Shown here in pieces: positions 27,903-36,961 of a stretch of DNA of 64,000 nucleotides. The notes beneath the pieces are model-generated. The model searched no databases, was not told where the DNA came from, and saw only the letters and a list, made by a program, of their open reading frames with translations. The stretch covers positions 604,323 to 668,322 of the forward strand of contig NZ_FNVF01000001.1 in the NCBI RefSeq assembly GCF_900107975.1, given 5' to 3'. Made by a program: the position numbers and the translations under genes. The stretch is from Paenibacillus sp. UNC499MF (GTDB lineage Bacteria > Bacillota > Bacilli > Paenibacillales > NBRC-103111). How positions within the stretch are numbered: position 1 is the first letter of the stretch; each line of letters starts with the position of its first letter.

Positions 27903-27912
27903 CTCCGGAGGT
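27903..27912 (+). promoter_or_regulatory. Palindromic ribosome binding site of infB
   Basis: The Shine-Dalgarno sequence GGAGG lies in a perfect palindrome, CCTCCGGAGG. It decides the infB start: TTG 27921 is 9 nt away, while ATG 27915 is only 3 nt away. As RNA the palindrome could pair between two mRNAs or with other sites, but it has no loop for a simple hairpin. Confidence 0.45.
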
Positions 27913-27920
27913 GAATGGGT

Positions 27921-30668
27921 TTGACAAATAAACAAGATCCTAAGGATAAACTTCGGGTTTATGAATATGCCAAATCTTTGAATATGAGCAGCAAGGAAAT
28001 TATAACGATCCTGAAGCGTTTGAATATACCCGTCAACAACCACATGAGCGTGATGGAAAACAATGCGGTCAGCAGCGTAGAAAAGTTTTTCCGTGACATT
28101 AAAGCGAATGCGGCTGCCAAACGGGCAGGGTCAGATGGAGGTAACGTGAGTCCAAATTCAAATCAACCCAAACAAGACAAACAGTCCAACCCCAAAGCAG
28201 AGGTAAGCGCTAAGCAGCCTGTGCAGCAAGCGGGGTCCGAGCAAGCGAAGAAAGAGGAGCGTCCGGCTGCGGAAGCACGTCCGCAAGGCTCCCAGGATAA
28301 CCGTGCACCGCGTCCGAGCGGAGACGGAAGAACGGGCGCGCCTCGCGGCGATCGTCCGCAAGGCCAAGGCGCACCGCGCAGCGGCGGCCAAGGCGGCGGA
28401 CAGCGTCCGCAAGGCGGACAGGGCGGATACAACCGCGGGCCGCAAAGCGGCGGTCAAGGCCGTCCGCAGGGCGGTCAGCGTCCGCAAGGCCAAGGCGGCG
28501 GCGCTCCACGGAGCGGCGGTCAAGGCGGCGGCGGACAGCGTCCGTCGGGCGGACAGGGCGGCGGTTTCAACCGCGGACCTCAAGGCGGCAGCGGCGGTCA
28601 GCGCCCTCAGGGCGGCGGCGGTCAAGGCGGCGGCCAAAACCGCGGCGGATCTGCCGGTGCCGGCGCAAGACCGGGCCAGGCGCCTCGCAGAACGGATGGA
28701 CGTCCGGCTACGGGTACGGATGCGGGCCGCAGCGGTCAGCGTACGGGCGACAACAGACAAGGCAGCCGCGACGACCGCAGCAAATCCAGCCGTTACGACG
28801 ACGGACGCGGCGGACGCGGCGGTTCAGGCAACCGTGGCGGCAACAACCGCGGCGGGCGCAATAACGGGCGCGGACGCGGTCATGAGCCGATGGTTAAGAA
28901 AGAGAAGATCGATAACACACCGAAGAAAATTATTGTGCGCGGCGCAATGACGGTCGGTGAACTTGCGAAACTTCTTCACAAGGACGTTTCCGAAGTTATC
29001 AAGAAGCTCTTGTTCCTCGGCGTAATGGCGACCATCAACCAGGAACTCGACCTGGATACGATTCAACTCGTAGCCGGGGAATACAATGTCGAAGTGGATC
29101 TGAAAATCCGCGTCGAAGACGACCGTTTCGAGCTGGAAGAAGAAGTGGACGATGAGGCGGATCTGAAAGAACGTCCTCCGGTCGTTACCATTATGGGTCA
29201 CGTTGACCACGGTAAAACAACCCTTCTTGACGCGATCCGTCATACTAGCGTGACGGAAGGCGAAGCGGGCGGAATTACCCAGCATATCGGTGCCTACCAG
29301 GTTGAAGCGAACGGGAAGAAAATCACGTTCCTGGATACCCCGGGCCATGAAGCCTTCACGACTATGCGTGCACGCGGCGCTCAGGTGACCGACATCACGA
29401 TTATCGTGGTAGCGGCGGATGACGGCGTTATGCCGCAAACCGTCGAGGCGATTGCCCACGCGAAAGCGGCAGGCGTGCCGATTATCGTGGCGGTTAACAA
29501 AATCGATAAGCCGGAAGCCAATGTGGAGAAAATCAAACAAGCTCTTACCGAGTATGAACTCGTACCGGAAGAGTGGGGCGGCGACACGATCTTCTGCGAA
29601 GTTTCGGCCAAACAGCGGATCGGTCTGGAAAACCTGCTTGAAATGATTCTTCTCGTGGCTGAGGTTCAGGAATATAAAGCAAATCCGGATAAGCGCGCCA
29701 GAGGTACGGTTATCGAAGCGGAGCTGGATAAAGGACGCGGTCCTGTAGCCCGTATTCTCGTACAGCACGGTACGCTTAAAGTCGGCGACAGCTTTGTTGC
29801 GGGCGTATGTTTCGGGCGTGTCCGCGCAATGGTAAATGATAAGGGCAAACGTCTCAAAGAAGCGGGTCCTTCGACTCCGGTTGAAATTACCGGTCTTACG
29901 GAGGTTCCACAGGCGGGAGATCCGCTGCTTGCCTTCGAAGACGAGCGCAAAGCGCGTGATATTGCCGACAAGCGTTCAATCACACTCCGCCAGTCCGAGC
30001 TTACGGCGAATTCCCGCGTTACGCTGGATGACCTGTATAAGCACATCAAAGACGGTGAAATTAAAGATCTGAACGTGATCATCAAAGCGGACGTTCAAGG
30101 GTCTCTTGAAGCGCTGCGCGGCTCCCTCGAGAAAATCGAAGTGGAAGGGGTACGCGTGAAGATGATTCACACGGGCGTAGGCGCCATCACCGAATCCGAT
30201 ATCATTCTGGCATCGGCTTCCAACGCCATTATTATCGGCTTCAACGTTCGTCCGGAGCCTGCCGCACAAGTAACGGCGGATCAGGAAAAAGTAGACATTC
30301 GTCTGCACCGGATCATCTACAATGTGATTGAAGAAATCGAACAAGCCATGAAGGGTATGCTCGATCCGATTTTCAAAGAAAACATTATCGGTCATGCGGA
30401 AGTCCGCAACACCTTCAAAATTACGGGCGTGGGCACCATTGCGGGTTGTATGGTTACCTCCGGCAAAATCGCGCGTAACGCGGAAGTTCGTCTGCTTCGC
30501 AGCAACATCGTAGTCTACGAAGGTAAAGTGGACGCGCTGAAACGCTTCAAAGACGACGCCAAAGAAGTGGCGCAAGGCTATGAGTGCGGTATTTCCCTTG
30601 AAAAATACAATGATATTAAAGAAGGGGACATCATCGAAGCCTTCGTCATGGAAACAGTAGAGAGGTGA
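27921..30668 (+). CDS. infB: Translation initiation factor IF-2
   Basis: GTPase that brings initiator tRNA to the ribosome. The 915-residue product starts with an IF2 N-terminal helix bundle ([20 protein letters not shown]), then a long repetitive Gly/Gln/Arg/Pro-rich linker (about 60-325), a second IF2_N ([17 protein letters not shown]), the G domain with GHVDHGKT (426-433), DTPGHEAF (from 472) and NKID (526-529), and C-terminal domains II-IV. The linker is longer and more repetitive than that of B. subtilis IF2 (total 716). I prefer TTG 27921 over ATG 27915 because of Shine-Dalgarno spacing. A possible second start lies at 28146. Confidence 0.97.
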   Translation: MTNKQDPKDKLRVYEYAKSLNMSSKEIITILKRLNIPVNNHMSVMENNAVSSVEKFFRDIKANAAAKRAGSDGGNVSPNSNQPKQDKQSNPKAEVSAKQPVQQAGSEQAKKEERPAAEARPQGSQDNRAPRPSGDGRTGAPRGDRPQGQGAPRSGGQGGGQRPQGGQGGYNRGPQSGGQGRPQGGQRPQGQGGGAPRSGGQGGGGQRPSGGQGGGFNRGPQGGSGGQRPQGGGGQGGGQNRGGSAGAGARPGQAPRRTDGRPATGTDAGRSGQRTGDNRQGSRDDRSKSSRYDDGRGGRGGSGNRGGNNRGGRNNGRGRGHEPMVKKEKIDNTPKKIIVRGAMTVGELAKLLHKDVSEVIKKLLFLGVMATINQELDLDTIQLVAGEYNVEVDLKIRVEDDRFELEEEVDDEADLKERPPVVTIMGHVDHGKTTLLDAIRHTSVTEGEAGGITQHIGAYQVEANGKKITFLDTPGHEAFTTMRARGAQVTDITIIVVAADDGVMPQTVEAIAHAKAAGVPIIVAVNKIDKPEANVEKIKQALTEYELVPEEWGGDTIFCEVSAKQRIGLENLLEMILLVAEVQEYKANPDKRARGTVIEAELDKGRGPVARILVQHGTLKVGDSFVAGVCFGRVRAMVNDKGKRLKEAGPSTPVEITGLTEVPQAGDPLLAFEDERKARDIADKRSITLRQSELTANSRVTLDDLYKHIKDGEIKDLNVIIKADVQGSLEALRGSLEKIEVEGVRVKMIHTGVGAITESDIILASASNAIIIGFNVRPEPAAQVTADQEKVDIRLHRIIYNVIEEIEQAMKGMLDPIFKENIIGHAEVRNTFKITGVGTIAGCMVTSGKIARNAEVRLLRSNIVVYEGKVDALKRFKDDAKEVAQGYECGISLEKYNDIKEGDIIEAFVMETVER
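28137..28148 (+). promoter_or_regulatory. Possible internal translation start within infB
   Basis: GGAGG (28137-28141) precedes an in-frame GTG (28146-28148, codon 76), which would yield a shorter IF2 beginning [10 protein letters not shown], right after the N-terminal helix bundle. B. subtilis and E. coli make shorter IF2 forms from internal starts. The 4-nt spacing is short, so use is uncertain. Confidence 0.4.
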
Positions 30669-30674
30669 TCAGCT

Positions 30675-31031
30675 ATGGCTAGAGTTCGTGTAGGCAGAGT
30701 GGGGGAGCAGGTCAAGAAAGAGATCAGCCAAATTTTGCAGAGCGAAATTAAAGACCCCCGCATCGGATTTCTTACGGTAACCGGGGTTGACGTAACGAAT
30801 GATCTGTCTCAGGCCAAAGTTTATCTCAGTGTGCTTGGTACGGATGAGCAAAAGGAAGGAACTTTGAAAGCCTTAAGCAGTGCGAGCGGGTATATCCGTT
30901 CCGAGCTGGGCAAAAGAATCCGACTGCGCAAAGTACCCGAGCTTATCTTTAAATTCGACACATCGATTGATTACGGAAGCCGGATCGAAAGTCTGCTTCA
31001 TGATCTTAACGATGGGAAATCCGCTGAATGA
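30675..31031 (+). CDS. rbfA: Ribosome-binding factor A
   Basis: 30S maturation factor (118 residues) with a type II KH fold: [46 protein letters not shown] and the [10 protein letters not shown] end. The Shine-Dalgarno site (AGAGAGGTGA) overlaps the infB stop. Its last codons overlap the next gene by 4 nt (ATGA), typical of coupled translation. Confidence 0.96.
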   Translation: MARVRVGRVGEQVKKEISQILQSEIKDPRIGFLTVTGVDVTNDLSQAKVYLSVLGTDEQKEGTLKALSSASGYIRSELGKRIRLRKVPELIFKFDTSIDYGSRIESLLHDLNDGKSAE

Positions 31032-32041
31032 CGGCGGGCCAGTTTACAGGCGGCGGCGCCTCCGGCAGCTATTTGGAGCAGTTGGAGGCGGCAAAGCAAT
31101 TCATGCACGATCATAATGATTTCCTGGTGGTATCCCATGTCCAGCCGGACGGGGATGCCATTTCCTCTACTTTAGCCGTTGCGTGGCTGCTTGACCGGAT
31201 GGGAAAGCGCTATACGCTTGCCAATGAAGGGGATATACCGGGAAAATTCAGCAGACTCTGGGGGTTTGACGGCATTCTGACATTGTCCCAGCTGCCCGAT
31301 CACTCGTCCTACGATACGATCATAAGTGTGGATTGCGCCGATTTTGCAAGGATCGGACGGGTGAGTGAGAAATTTACCCCCGATGCCAAGCTGCTTAATA
31401 TCGATCATCATGCGACAAACGACCGTTTTGGGAGTCGTTCCGTCATACAGGCTTCCGCCGCTGCAACCGTTGAAATCATTTATGATTTATCCAGGCACCT
31501 TGAAATGGAAGCGGACATCGATTTCGGAACCTGTATTTACACGGGACTGCTGACCGACACGGGCGGTTTCCGGTATTCCAGCACGACGCCCAAAGTGATG
31601 AAAACGGCGGCGGACCTTCTGGAATGGGGAGTAAAAGGATCGGAACTCGCCGAAGCTTTCCTGGAGCGAATGACCTTTCAGCAGATCCGAATTCTTCAGC
31701 GGGGGCTCGCTACGCTTGATTTCCATAAAAATGGGCGTATTTCGACGATTGCGGTATCTACCGAAGTCATCGATGCGACGGGCGCCACCAACGAAGATAT
31801 GGACGGGCTGGTCAATTACGCGCGCAATGTCGAGGGAGTTGAAGTCGGACTCTTGTTTAAACAAAGAAATGAATCGACGGTTAAGGTGAGTCTGCGCTCC
31901 GCGGGAGCGGTAGATGTGGCTCAGATCGCGCAGTCGTTCGGAGGCGGAGGTCATGTCCGCGCCGCGGGCTGTACGATTAACGGCTCCATTGAGGAAGCCA
32001 TCCGACGGGTTGTAGAGGAAGTAGGGAATAAACTGCCATGA
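31028..32041 (+). CDS. nrnA: Bifunctional oligoribonuclease / pAp phosphatase NrnA (DHH family)
   Basis: DHH-DHHA1 phosphoesterase (337 residues) that degrades nanoRNA and pAp. The metal residues are seen in [12 protein letters not shown] (H37, D41, D43), in VDCADF and in the DHH motif [12 protein letters not shown]; the DHHA1 domain has [12 protein letters not shown]. Start ATG 31028 overlaps the rbfA stop and the stop overlaps truB by 4 nt, so rbfA-nrnA-truB are tightly coupled. B. subtilis NrnA is encoded elsewhere (ytqI), but a DHH protein at this site is common in Firmicutes. Confidence 0.93.
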   Translation: MTAGQFTGGGASGSYLEQLEAAKQFMHDHNDFLVVSHVQPDGDAISSTLAVAWLLDRMGKRYTLANEGDIPGKFSRLWGFDGILTLSQLPDHSSYDTIISVDCADFARIGRVSEKFTPDAKLLNIDHHATNDRFGSRSVIQASAAATVEIIYDLSRHLEMEADIDFGTCIYTGLLTDTGGFRYSSTTPKVMKTAADLLEWGVKGSELAEAFLERMTFQQIRILQRGLATLDFHKNGRISTIAVSTEVIDATGATNEDMDGLVNYARNVEGVEVGLLFKQRNESTVKVSLRSAGAVDVAQIAQSFGGGGHVRAAGCTINGSIEEAIRRVVEEVGNKLP

Positions 32042-32973
32042 CGATAGAAGGAATACTTCCAATCCTCAAGCCAAAGGGAATGACTTCCCACGACGTGGTA
32101 GCGAAAGCGCGCCGTTTTCTTGGGATTAAGCGGATCGGTCATACCGGTACGCTTGATCCTGAGGTTACCGGCGTGCTGCCGCTTTGTATCGGCCGTGCAA
32201 CCCGCATGGTCGAGTACATCCAGGAGCTGCCGAAGCAGTATGAGGCAGCCGTGGTTTTTGGATTGGCTACGGATACCGAAGATCTGAGCGGAAACGTGCT
32301 GGAAGAAATTCCGCACGTTCAGCTTGCGGAGGATAAGGTGCGTTCCGTCATCCAGTCGTTCGTCGGGGAAATCAGTCAGGTTCCCCCGATGTACTCGGCG
32401 GTGAAAGTCGACGGGAAGCGGCTCTACGAACTGGCGAGAGCGGGCGTGGAAGTCGAGCGCAAAGCGCGCAATGTCACCATTTACGAGATTGAGCTGCTTG
32501 AGCTGGATTTGAACCGGAATCATCCGGAAGTCCGCTTCCGTGTACTCTGCTCCAAAGGCACCTATATCCGCACCTTATGTGTGGATATAGGGAAAGCCTT
32601 GGGGGTACCGGCGGCGATGAAAGAGCTGGTCCGCACTTCCACGGGACGGATCGGGCTGGAACAATGTGTGGCGCTGGAAGACCTCCCTCGTTTGCGCGAG
32701 GAAGGCCTTCTGGATACAAAGATCATTCAGGCGGACCGGGCGGTCGACTATTTGCCGTCTCTCGTCCTGAATGAGCAGTTGTCCGTTTTTGCCCTGCAGG
32801 GACGCAAAGTCAGGCTCCAACAGCCGCCCGTCCTTCAGGATAGCGACGACAGCGAGGCAGGGGTGGAGCAGACGGGAATCATACGTGTATATGATCCCCA
32901 TCAGCGGTTTATCGGTCTTTTCTCCTGGAATGAGGCCGAAGGACATCTTGCCCCGATCAAGGTTTTTAATTAG
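32038..32973 (+). CDS. truB: tRNA pseudouridine-55 synthase
   Basis: Makes pseudouridine 55 in the T loop of tRNAs. The 311-residue protein has catalytic D40 in GHTGTLDPEVTGVLPLCIGRA, GEISQVPPMYSAVKVDGKRL, and the C-terminal PUA-like part. Start ATG 32038 overlaps nrnA (ATGA). ribF follows, as in many bacteria. Confidence 0.96.
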   Translation: MTIEGILPILKPKGMTSHDVVAKARRFLGIKRIGHTGTLDPEVTGVLPLCIGRATRMVEYIQELPKQYEAAVVFGLATDTEDLSGNVLEEIPHVQLAEDKVRSVIQSFVGEISQVPPMYSAVKVDGKRLYELARAGVEVERKARNVTIYEIELLELDLNRNHPEVRFRVLCSKGTYIRTLCVDIGKALGVPAAMKELVRTSTGRIGLEQCVALEDLPRLREEGLLDTKIIQADRAVDYLPSLVLNEQLSVFALQGRKVRLQQPPVLQDSDDSEAGVEQTGIIRVYDPHQRFIGLFSWNEAEGHLAPIKVFN

Positions 32974-33076
32974 GATGTAAGTAAGCCGGCTCGCTGCTCT
33001 GATGAGCTTCGGCCGGAATCTTTTTAACCCCTGGCGGTATAAAGCGGTTCAAGGAATAGTAGGTGAACTCGTACCC

Positions 33077-34021
33077 ATGCAAACCATTTATTTGTCTTAT
33101 CCCATCGAAAATGCGGAGCTTCTTCCGCTTGCCGGTAAAAAGGTCATCGCCATCGGCGATTTCGACGGTGTGCATCTCGGACACCGTGAAGTTATCCAGC
33201 GCGCTGTCGAAAATGCCCGCGAGCTGGGAGTCCCCGCCGCGATCATGACGTTCGATCCGCATCCGCGGGAGCTGCTCGGCCAGGAGAAGTATGCGCGGCT
33301 TTTGACGCCGACCTCCTACAAGATGGAGCTCTTCGAAAAGCTGGGCGTCGACTGCACGTACGTGCTCAAGTTCGATACGGCGCTCATGCAGGCTTCTCCG
33401 CAGCAGTTTGTCGATCGTGTCCTGGAGGCGCTCGGCGTTGAAACCGTCGTAGTCGGATTCGACTTTACGTTCGGCTACAAAGGCCGGGGCACGCCGGACA
33501 CGCTCTGCGAGTTGGGCCATGGCCGCTTTGCGGTGGAGGTGATCCGCCCGTACCGGATGAACGGCGCAAAGGTCAGCTCCACGGCGATCCGCGAGGCACT
33601 GCTTAGCGGCCGTCCGCCGGCGGCTTTCGAGCTGCTCGGCCGTGGCTACGGAATACGCGGTGTCGTCGTGTCCGGCGATAAGCGCGGCCGTCAGCTCGGT
33701 TTTCCTACGGCGAATCTGCAGATGTCCGAGAACTTTCTCGTGCCCGCTTCCGGCGTTTACGCCGTGCGTGCTTTTGTGGGAGGAAGCTGGTACCGGGCCG
33801 TTATGAACATCGGCACGAAGCCGACCTTCCACAGCGGAGAAGTCATGTCGCTCGAAGTGCATCTCCTGGACTTTGACCAGGATATTTACGGCAGCACCGT
33901 ATTTGTCGAATTTGTCGATTACTTGCGCCCCGAGCGCAAGTTCAACGGCATCGATGAGCTGATAACCCAGCTCAGAAGAGACGTAGCGACGGCTGAAACG
34001 AAGTTTGCGCAGATTCTGTAG
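33077..34021 (+). CDS. ribF: Bifunctional riboflavin kinase / FAD synthetase
   Basis: Converts riboflavin to FMN and FMN to FAD. The N-terminal adenylyltransferase has GDFDGVHLGH (27-36) and ITFDPHPRELL-like MTFDPHPREL, then FDFTFGYKGRG and STAIREALLSG; the kinase domain has GDKRGRQLGFPTANL. At 314 residues it is normal length from ATG 33077. The upstream Shine-Dalgarno site is only fair (AGGTG near 33060). A longer in-frame reading from 33002 adds 25 residues without family similarity and is rejected. I see no FMN riboswitch. It is the last gene of the rimP operon. Confidence 0.95.
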   Translation: MQTIYLSYPIENAELLPLAGKKVIAIGDFDGVHLGHREVIQRAVENARELGVPAAIMTFDPHPRELLGQEKYARLLTPTSYKMELFEKLGVDCTYVLKFDTALMQASPQQFVDRVLEALGVETVVVGFDFTFGYKGRGTPDTLCELGHGRFAVEVIRPYRMNGAKVSSTAIREALLSGRPPAAFELLGRGYGIRGVVVSGDKRGRQLGFPTANLQMSENFLVPASGVYAVRAFVGGSWYRAVMNIGTKPTFHSGEVMSLEVHLLDFDQDIYGSTVFVEFVDYLRPERKFNGIDELITQLRRDVATAETKFAQIL

Positions 34022-34031
34022 GCGTTGGCAT

Positions 34032-34060
34032 TTACTTCTGTCCATCATGTATGCTATACT
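34032..34060 (+). promoter_or_regulatory. Probable promoter for rpsO
   Basis: TTACTT (34032-34037) and TATACT (34055-34060) are spaced by 17 bp, 115 bp before the rpsO start. The -35 is imperfect. Position just after ribF supports a new transcript. Confidence 0.5.
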
Positions 34061-34063
34061 GAT

Positions 34064-34150
34064 TTACGTTGCTTCGGCGTTGCCGTAAGCTTCAATTACG
34101 AACCTTGGCGCGGAGCCGCGCTTCACCGACGCACTCTGGGCCACAGGCGA
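34064..34150 (+). promoter_or_regulatory. Structured leader of rpsO, candidate S15 binding site
   Basis: Two hairpins can form: TTACG (34064-34068) with CGTAA (34084-34088) enclosing a TTCG-capped G-C pair, and GCGCGG with CCGCGC (about 34109-34122) with a very short loop. S15 autoregulates through several unrelated leader types in different bacteria; that this one binds S15 is inferred from position only. Confidence 0.45.
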
Positions 34151-34174
34151 TTATATGAATAGGAGGTGATTGGG

Positions 34175-34444
34175 ATGGCATTAACTCAAGAGCGTAAACA
34201 GGAACTGATTCAAACGCACAAAACGCATGAAAGCGATACGGGATCTCCCGAAGTGCAAATTGCTATCCTGACGGAGAACATCGTAAACCTTACGAGCCAT
34301 TTCCGTACACACAAGAAAGACCATCATTCCCGTCGCGGACTTCTTAAAATGGTCGGTCAACGTCGTAAGCTGTTGGCATACCTTAAGAACAAAGACGTTA
34401 AACGCTACAGTGCTTTGATTGAAAAGCTCGGTCTGCGTAGATAA
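34175..34444 (+). CDS. rpsO: Ribosomal protein uS15
   Basis: Small-subunit primary-binding protein S15 (89 residues). [60 protein letters not shown] are diagnostic. ATG 34175 has AGGAGGTG at 34161-34168; the upstream in-frame GTG is part of that Shine-Dalgarno site. rpsO-pnp is the common bacterial order. Confidence 0.97.
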   Translation: MALTQERKQELIQTHKTHESDTGSPEVQIAILTENIVNLTSHFRTHKKDHHSRRGLLKMVGQRRKLLAYLKNKDVKRYSALIEKLGLRR

Positions 34445-34457
34445 AATCCGCATTCAG

Positions 34458-34526
34458 AAAGCAACCCTGCTGTTCTCTGTGGTGGGCTCCGAGCCGAGCT
34501 TCCGCAGCGGCTCCGGGTTGCTTTTT
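34458..34526 (+). terminator. Terminator after rpsO
   Basis: AAAGCAACCC (34458-34467) pairs with GGGTTGCTTT (34515-34524), followed by T residues. The 47-nt interior contains further self-complementary G+C-rich sequence (GAGCC/GGCTC). It separates rpsO from pnp, possibly incompletely. Confidence 0.75.
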
Positions 34527-34690
34527 GTGTATTTTAAATCGTTGCAAAGAAGGAAATACTGTACATACGCAGAATAATTAATGGGGTGCAGGAGGCGCAA
34601 GTTCCCGCACATCCTGCCGTTTTCTCCCAACCGGAACCATTTTGCGCGGTATAGTTCGATTTCCGCGTGTTTTGAGATAAAATTAGGAGG
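34527..34690 (+). promoter_or_regulatory. pnp upstream region with two hairpins
   Basis: Between the rpsO terminator and pnp I see two inverted repeats: GCAGGA (34588-34593) with TCCTGC (34612-34617), and CGCGG (34645-34649) with CCGCG (34663-34667). No convincing promoter pair is visible (TTGCAA at about 34541 lacks a good -10). pnp leaders are autoregulated after RNase cleavage in E. coli; a similar role here is only a guess. Confidence 0.4.
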
Positions 34691-34696
34691 TTTAGT

Positions 34697-36802
34697 ATGG
34701 AAAAACGTGTGCAAATGGACCTGGCCGGACGTCCGCTTATTCTTGAAACCGGCCGTTTAGCCAAGCAAGCCAACGGCGCGGTACTTGCCCGCTATGGCGA
34801 TACAGTTGTGCTCTGCACCGTGACCGCTTCCAGCGAGCCGAAGGATCTTGATTTCTTCCCGCTGACGGTCAACTATGAAGAGCGCTTATATGCCGCAGGG
34901 AAAATTCCGGGCGGGTTTATCAAAAGAGAAGGACGTCCGAGCGAGAAAGCGATTCTCTCCAGCCGTCTGACCGACCGTCCGATCCGTCCTCTGTTTCCGG
35001 AAGGATTCCGTAACGACGTACAGATCGTCGCAGTCGTCATGAGCGTGGATCAGGAATGTCCGCCGGAAATTACGGCCATGATCGGTGTATCCGCCGCTTT
35101 GTCCATCTCCGACGTGCCGTTCAGCGGTCCTGTGGGAGGCGTCATTGTAGGCCGTATTGACGGTAACTTCGTCGTGAACCCGACTCCGGCGCAGGAAGAC
35201 AAGAGCGACGTTCATCTCGTTGTGGCAGGTACCAAGGATGCCATTATGATGGTAGAAGCAGGCGCTGACGAAGTACCGGAAGACGTTATGCTGGAAGCGA
35301 TTATGTTCGGGCATGACGAGATCAAGAAAGTAATCGCCCTTCAGGAGCAGCTCGTTGCCGAAGCCGGCGTTCCTAAAATGGAAGTGAAGCTGCATACGGT
35401 AGACGGCGGCATCAACTCGGCCGTTCGCGAGTTTGCCGAAGCCCGTCTCGTTGAAGCGATCAAGGTTCAAGAGAAGCATGCGCGCCAGGAAGCGATTGAC
35501 GCGGTCAACGCGGATGCCGTTGCTCATTTTACCGCGGTGTATGAAGAAACGCCGGAGAAGATGAAAGACGTCAAGGAAGTGCTTCACGATATCGTGAAAG
35601 ACGAAGTCCGCCGCCTCATCACCCATGATAAGGTAAGACCGGATGGACGCGCACTTGATGAAATCCGTCCGATCGACGTGGACATTAACCTGCTGCCGCG
35701 TACGCACGGTTCCGGACTGTTTACACGCGGACAAACGCAAGCGTTGAGCGTATGTACGCTCGGAGCGCTCGGTGACGTGCAGATCCTCGACGGTTTGGAT
35801 CTCGAAGAAACCAAACGCTTTATGCACCACTACAATTTCCCGCCGTTCAGCGTAGGGGAAGCAAGACCGCTTCGTCCGCCGGGACGCCGCGAAATCGGAC
35901 ATGGCGCTCTCGGAGAACGCGCGCTTTCGTACGTGATTCCAAGCGAAGCCGAGTTCCCGTATACGATCCGTCTCGTTTCGGAAGTTCTGGAATCCAACGG
36001 TTCGAGCTCCCAGGCAAGCATTTGCGCTTCCACGCTGGCTATGATGGATGCAGGGGTTCCGATCAAAGCTCCGGTTGCGGGTATTGCCATGGGTCTTATC
36101 AAAGAAGGAGAACATTTCTCCATTCTGACGGATATTCAGGGGATGGAAGATCATCTCGGAGATATGGACTTTAAAGTGGCCGGTACGTCCAAAGGGGTTA
36201 CCGCACTTCAAATGGACATTAAGATTGACGGAATCAATCGCGACATTTTGAAGCAGGCGCTGGATCAAGCCAAGGCGGGCCGCACCTTTATCATGAATAA
36301 AATGCTGGAGCGTATCTCGGAACCTAAGAAAGAACTTTCCGCATATGCGCCTAAAATTGTCGTAATGCAGATCAATCCGGACAAGATCCGCGACGTGATC
36401 GGAGCGGGCGGCAAAATCATTAACAAAATTATTGAAGAAACCGGCGTTAAGATTGATATCGAGCAGGACGGCAAAGTCTTTATCGCTTCGTCCAATGCGG
36501 AGATGAACGAGCGTGCCAAGCAGATTATCGAAGGCATCGTACGCGACGTCGTTGTCGGCGAAACTTACCTCGGTACGGTAAAACGCGTGGAGAAGTTCGG
36601 AGCTTTCGTAGAAGTGCTGCCGGGTAAAGAAGGACTCGTCCACATTTCCCAGCTGTCTACCGAACGGGTTGCCAAAGTGGAAGATGTCGTTAAGGTCGGC
36701 GATACGATTACCGTTAAAGTCACGGAAATCGACAATCAAGGACGCGTTAACCTGTCCCGCAAAGCAACGCTCGTGAACAGCGAAGTTTCCACTCAATCCT
36801 AA
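34697..36802 (+). CDS. pnp: Polynucleotide phosphorylase (PNPase)
   Basis: Phosphorolytic 3'-5' exoribonuclease (701 residues). Two RNase PH domains (about 1-220 and 310-540, the second with [17 protein letters not shown] and [14 protein letters not shown]), a helical linker, a KH domain ([20 protein letters not shown]) and a C-terminal S1 domain ([20 protein letters not shown]). All catalytic segments appear intact. Start ATG 34697 follows AGGAGG. It lies in the same window as an RNase J-type enzyme, another main RNA decay factor. Confidence 0.98.
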   Translation: MEKRVQMDLAGRPLILETGRLAKQANGAVLARYGDTVVLCTVTASSEPKDLDFFPLTVNYEERLYAAGKIPGGFIKREGRPSEKAILSSRLTDRPIRPLFPEGFRNDVQIVAVVMSVDQECPPEITAMIGVSAALSISDVPFSGPVGGVIVGRIDGNFVVNPTPAQEDKSDVHLVVAGTKDAIMMVEAGADEVPEDVMLEAIMFGHDEIKKVIALQEQLVAEAGVPKMEVKLHTVDGGINSAVREFAEARLVEAIKVQEKHARQEAIDAVNADAVAHFTAVYEETPEKMKDVKEVLHDIVKDEVRRLITHDKVRPDGRALDEIRPIDVDINLLPRTHGSGLFTRGQTQALSVCTLGALGDVQILDGLDLEETKRFMHHYNFPPFSVGEARPLRPPGRREIGHGALGERALSYVIPSEAEFPYTIRLVSEVLESNGSSSQASICASTLAMMDAGVPIKAPVAGIAMGLIKEGEHFSILTDIQGMEDHLGDMDFKVAGTSKGVTALQMDIKIDGINRDILKQALDQAKAGRTFIMNKMLERISEPKKELSAYAPKIVVMQINPDKIRDVIGAGGKIINKIIEETGVKIDIEQDGKVFIASSNAEMNERAKQIIEGIVRDVVVGETYLGTVKRVEKFGAFVEVLPGKEGLVHISQLSTERVAKVEDVVKVGDTITVKVTEIDNQGRVNLSRKATLVNSEVSTQS

Positions 36803-36825
36803 TAACCGAATCGCACCAAACATAC

Positions 36826-36856
36826 AAAGAGCCAGATCTTTCTGTCTCTTTTTTGC
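36826..36856 (+). terminator. Terminator after pnp
   Basis: AAAGAG-C-CAG (36826-36835) pairs with CTG-T-CTCTTT (36842-36851) with one mismatch, followed by a T run. Confidence 0.7.
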
Positions 36857-36899
36857 ATTGTTTAACCGGATTTTCACGTATAGGGCCGTATCGTCCAAG

Positions 36900-36928
36900 T
36901 CATAACCCTGTCCGGCTTTGCATAAACT
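36900..36928 (+). promoter_or_regulatory. Candidate sigma-E (mother-cell) promoter for ylxY
   Basis: TCATAAC (36900-36906), 14 bp spacing, CATAAACT (36921-36928). Compared with the B. subtilis sigma-E pattern (kmATATT, 14 bp, CATACAnT) there are two mismatches in the -35 and one in the -10. It lies 34 bp before the ylxY start. Confidence 0.4.
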
Positions 36929-36961
36929 CTGACATAATCTTTACGGAGGAGTCGGAATCTC

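Noticed and set aside
27915-27920. ATG 27915 as the infB start
   Set aside because: It is only 3 nt from GGAGG; TTG 27921 has normal spacing. The difference is two residues.
28158-28950. Alternative-frame Ala/Arg-rich open frames on both strands across the infB linker
   Set aside because: Products of the repetitive linker DNA read in wrong frames.
32974-33076. FMN riboswitch before ribF
   Set aside because: The gap is about 100 nt inside an operon and shows none of the conserved RFN stems.
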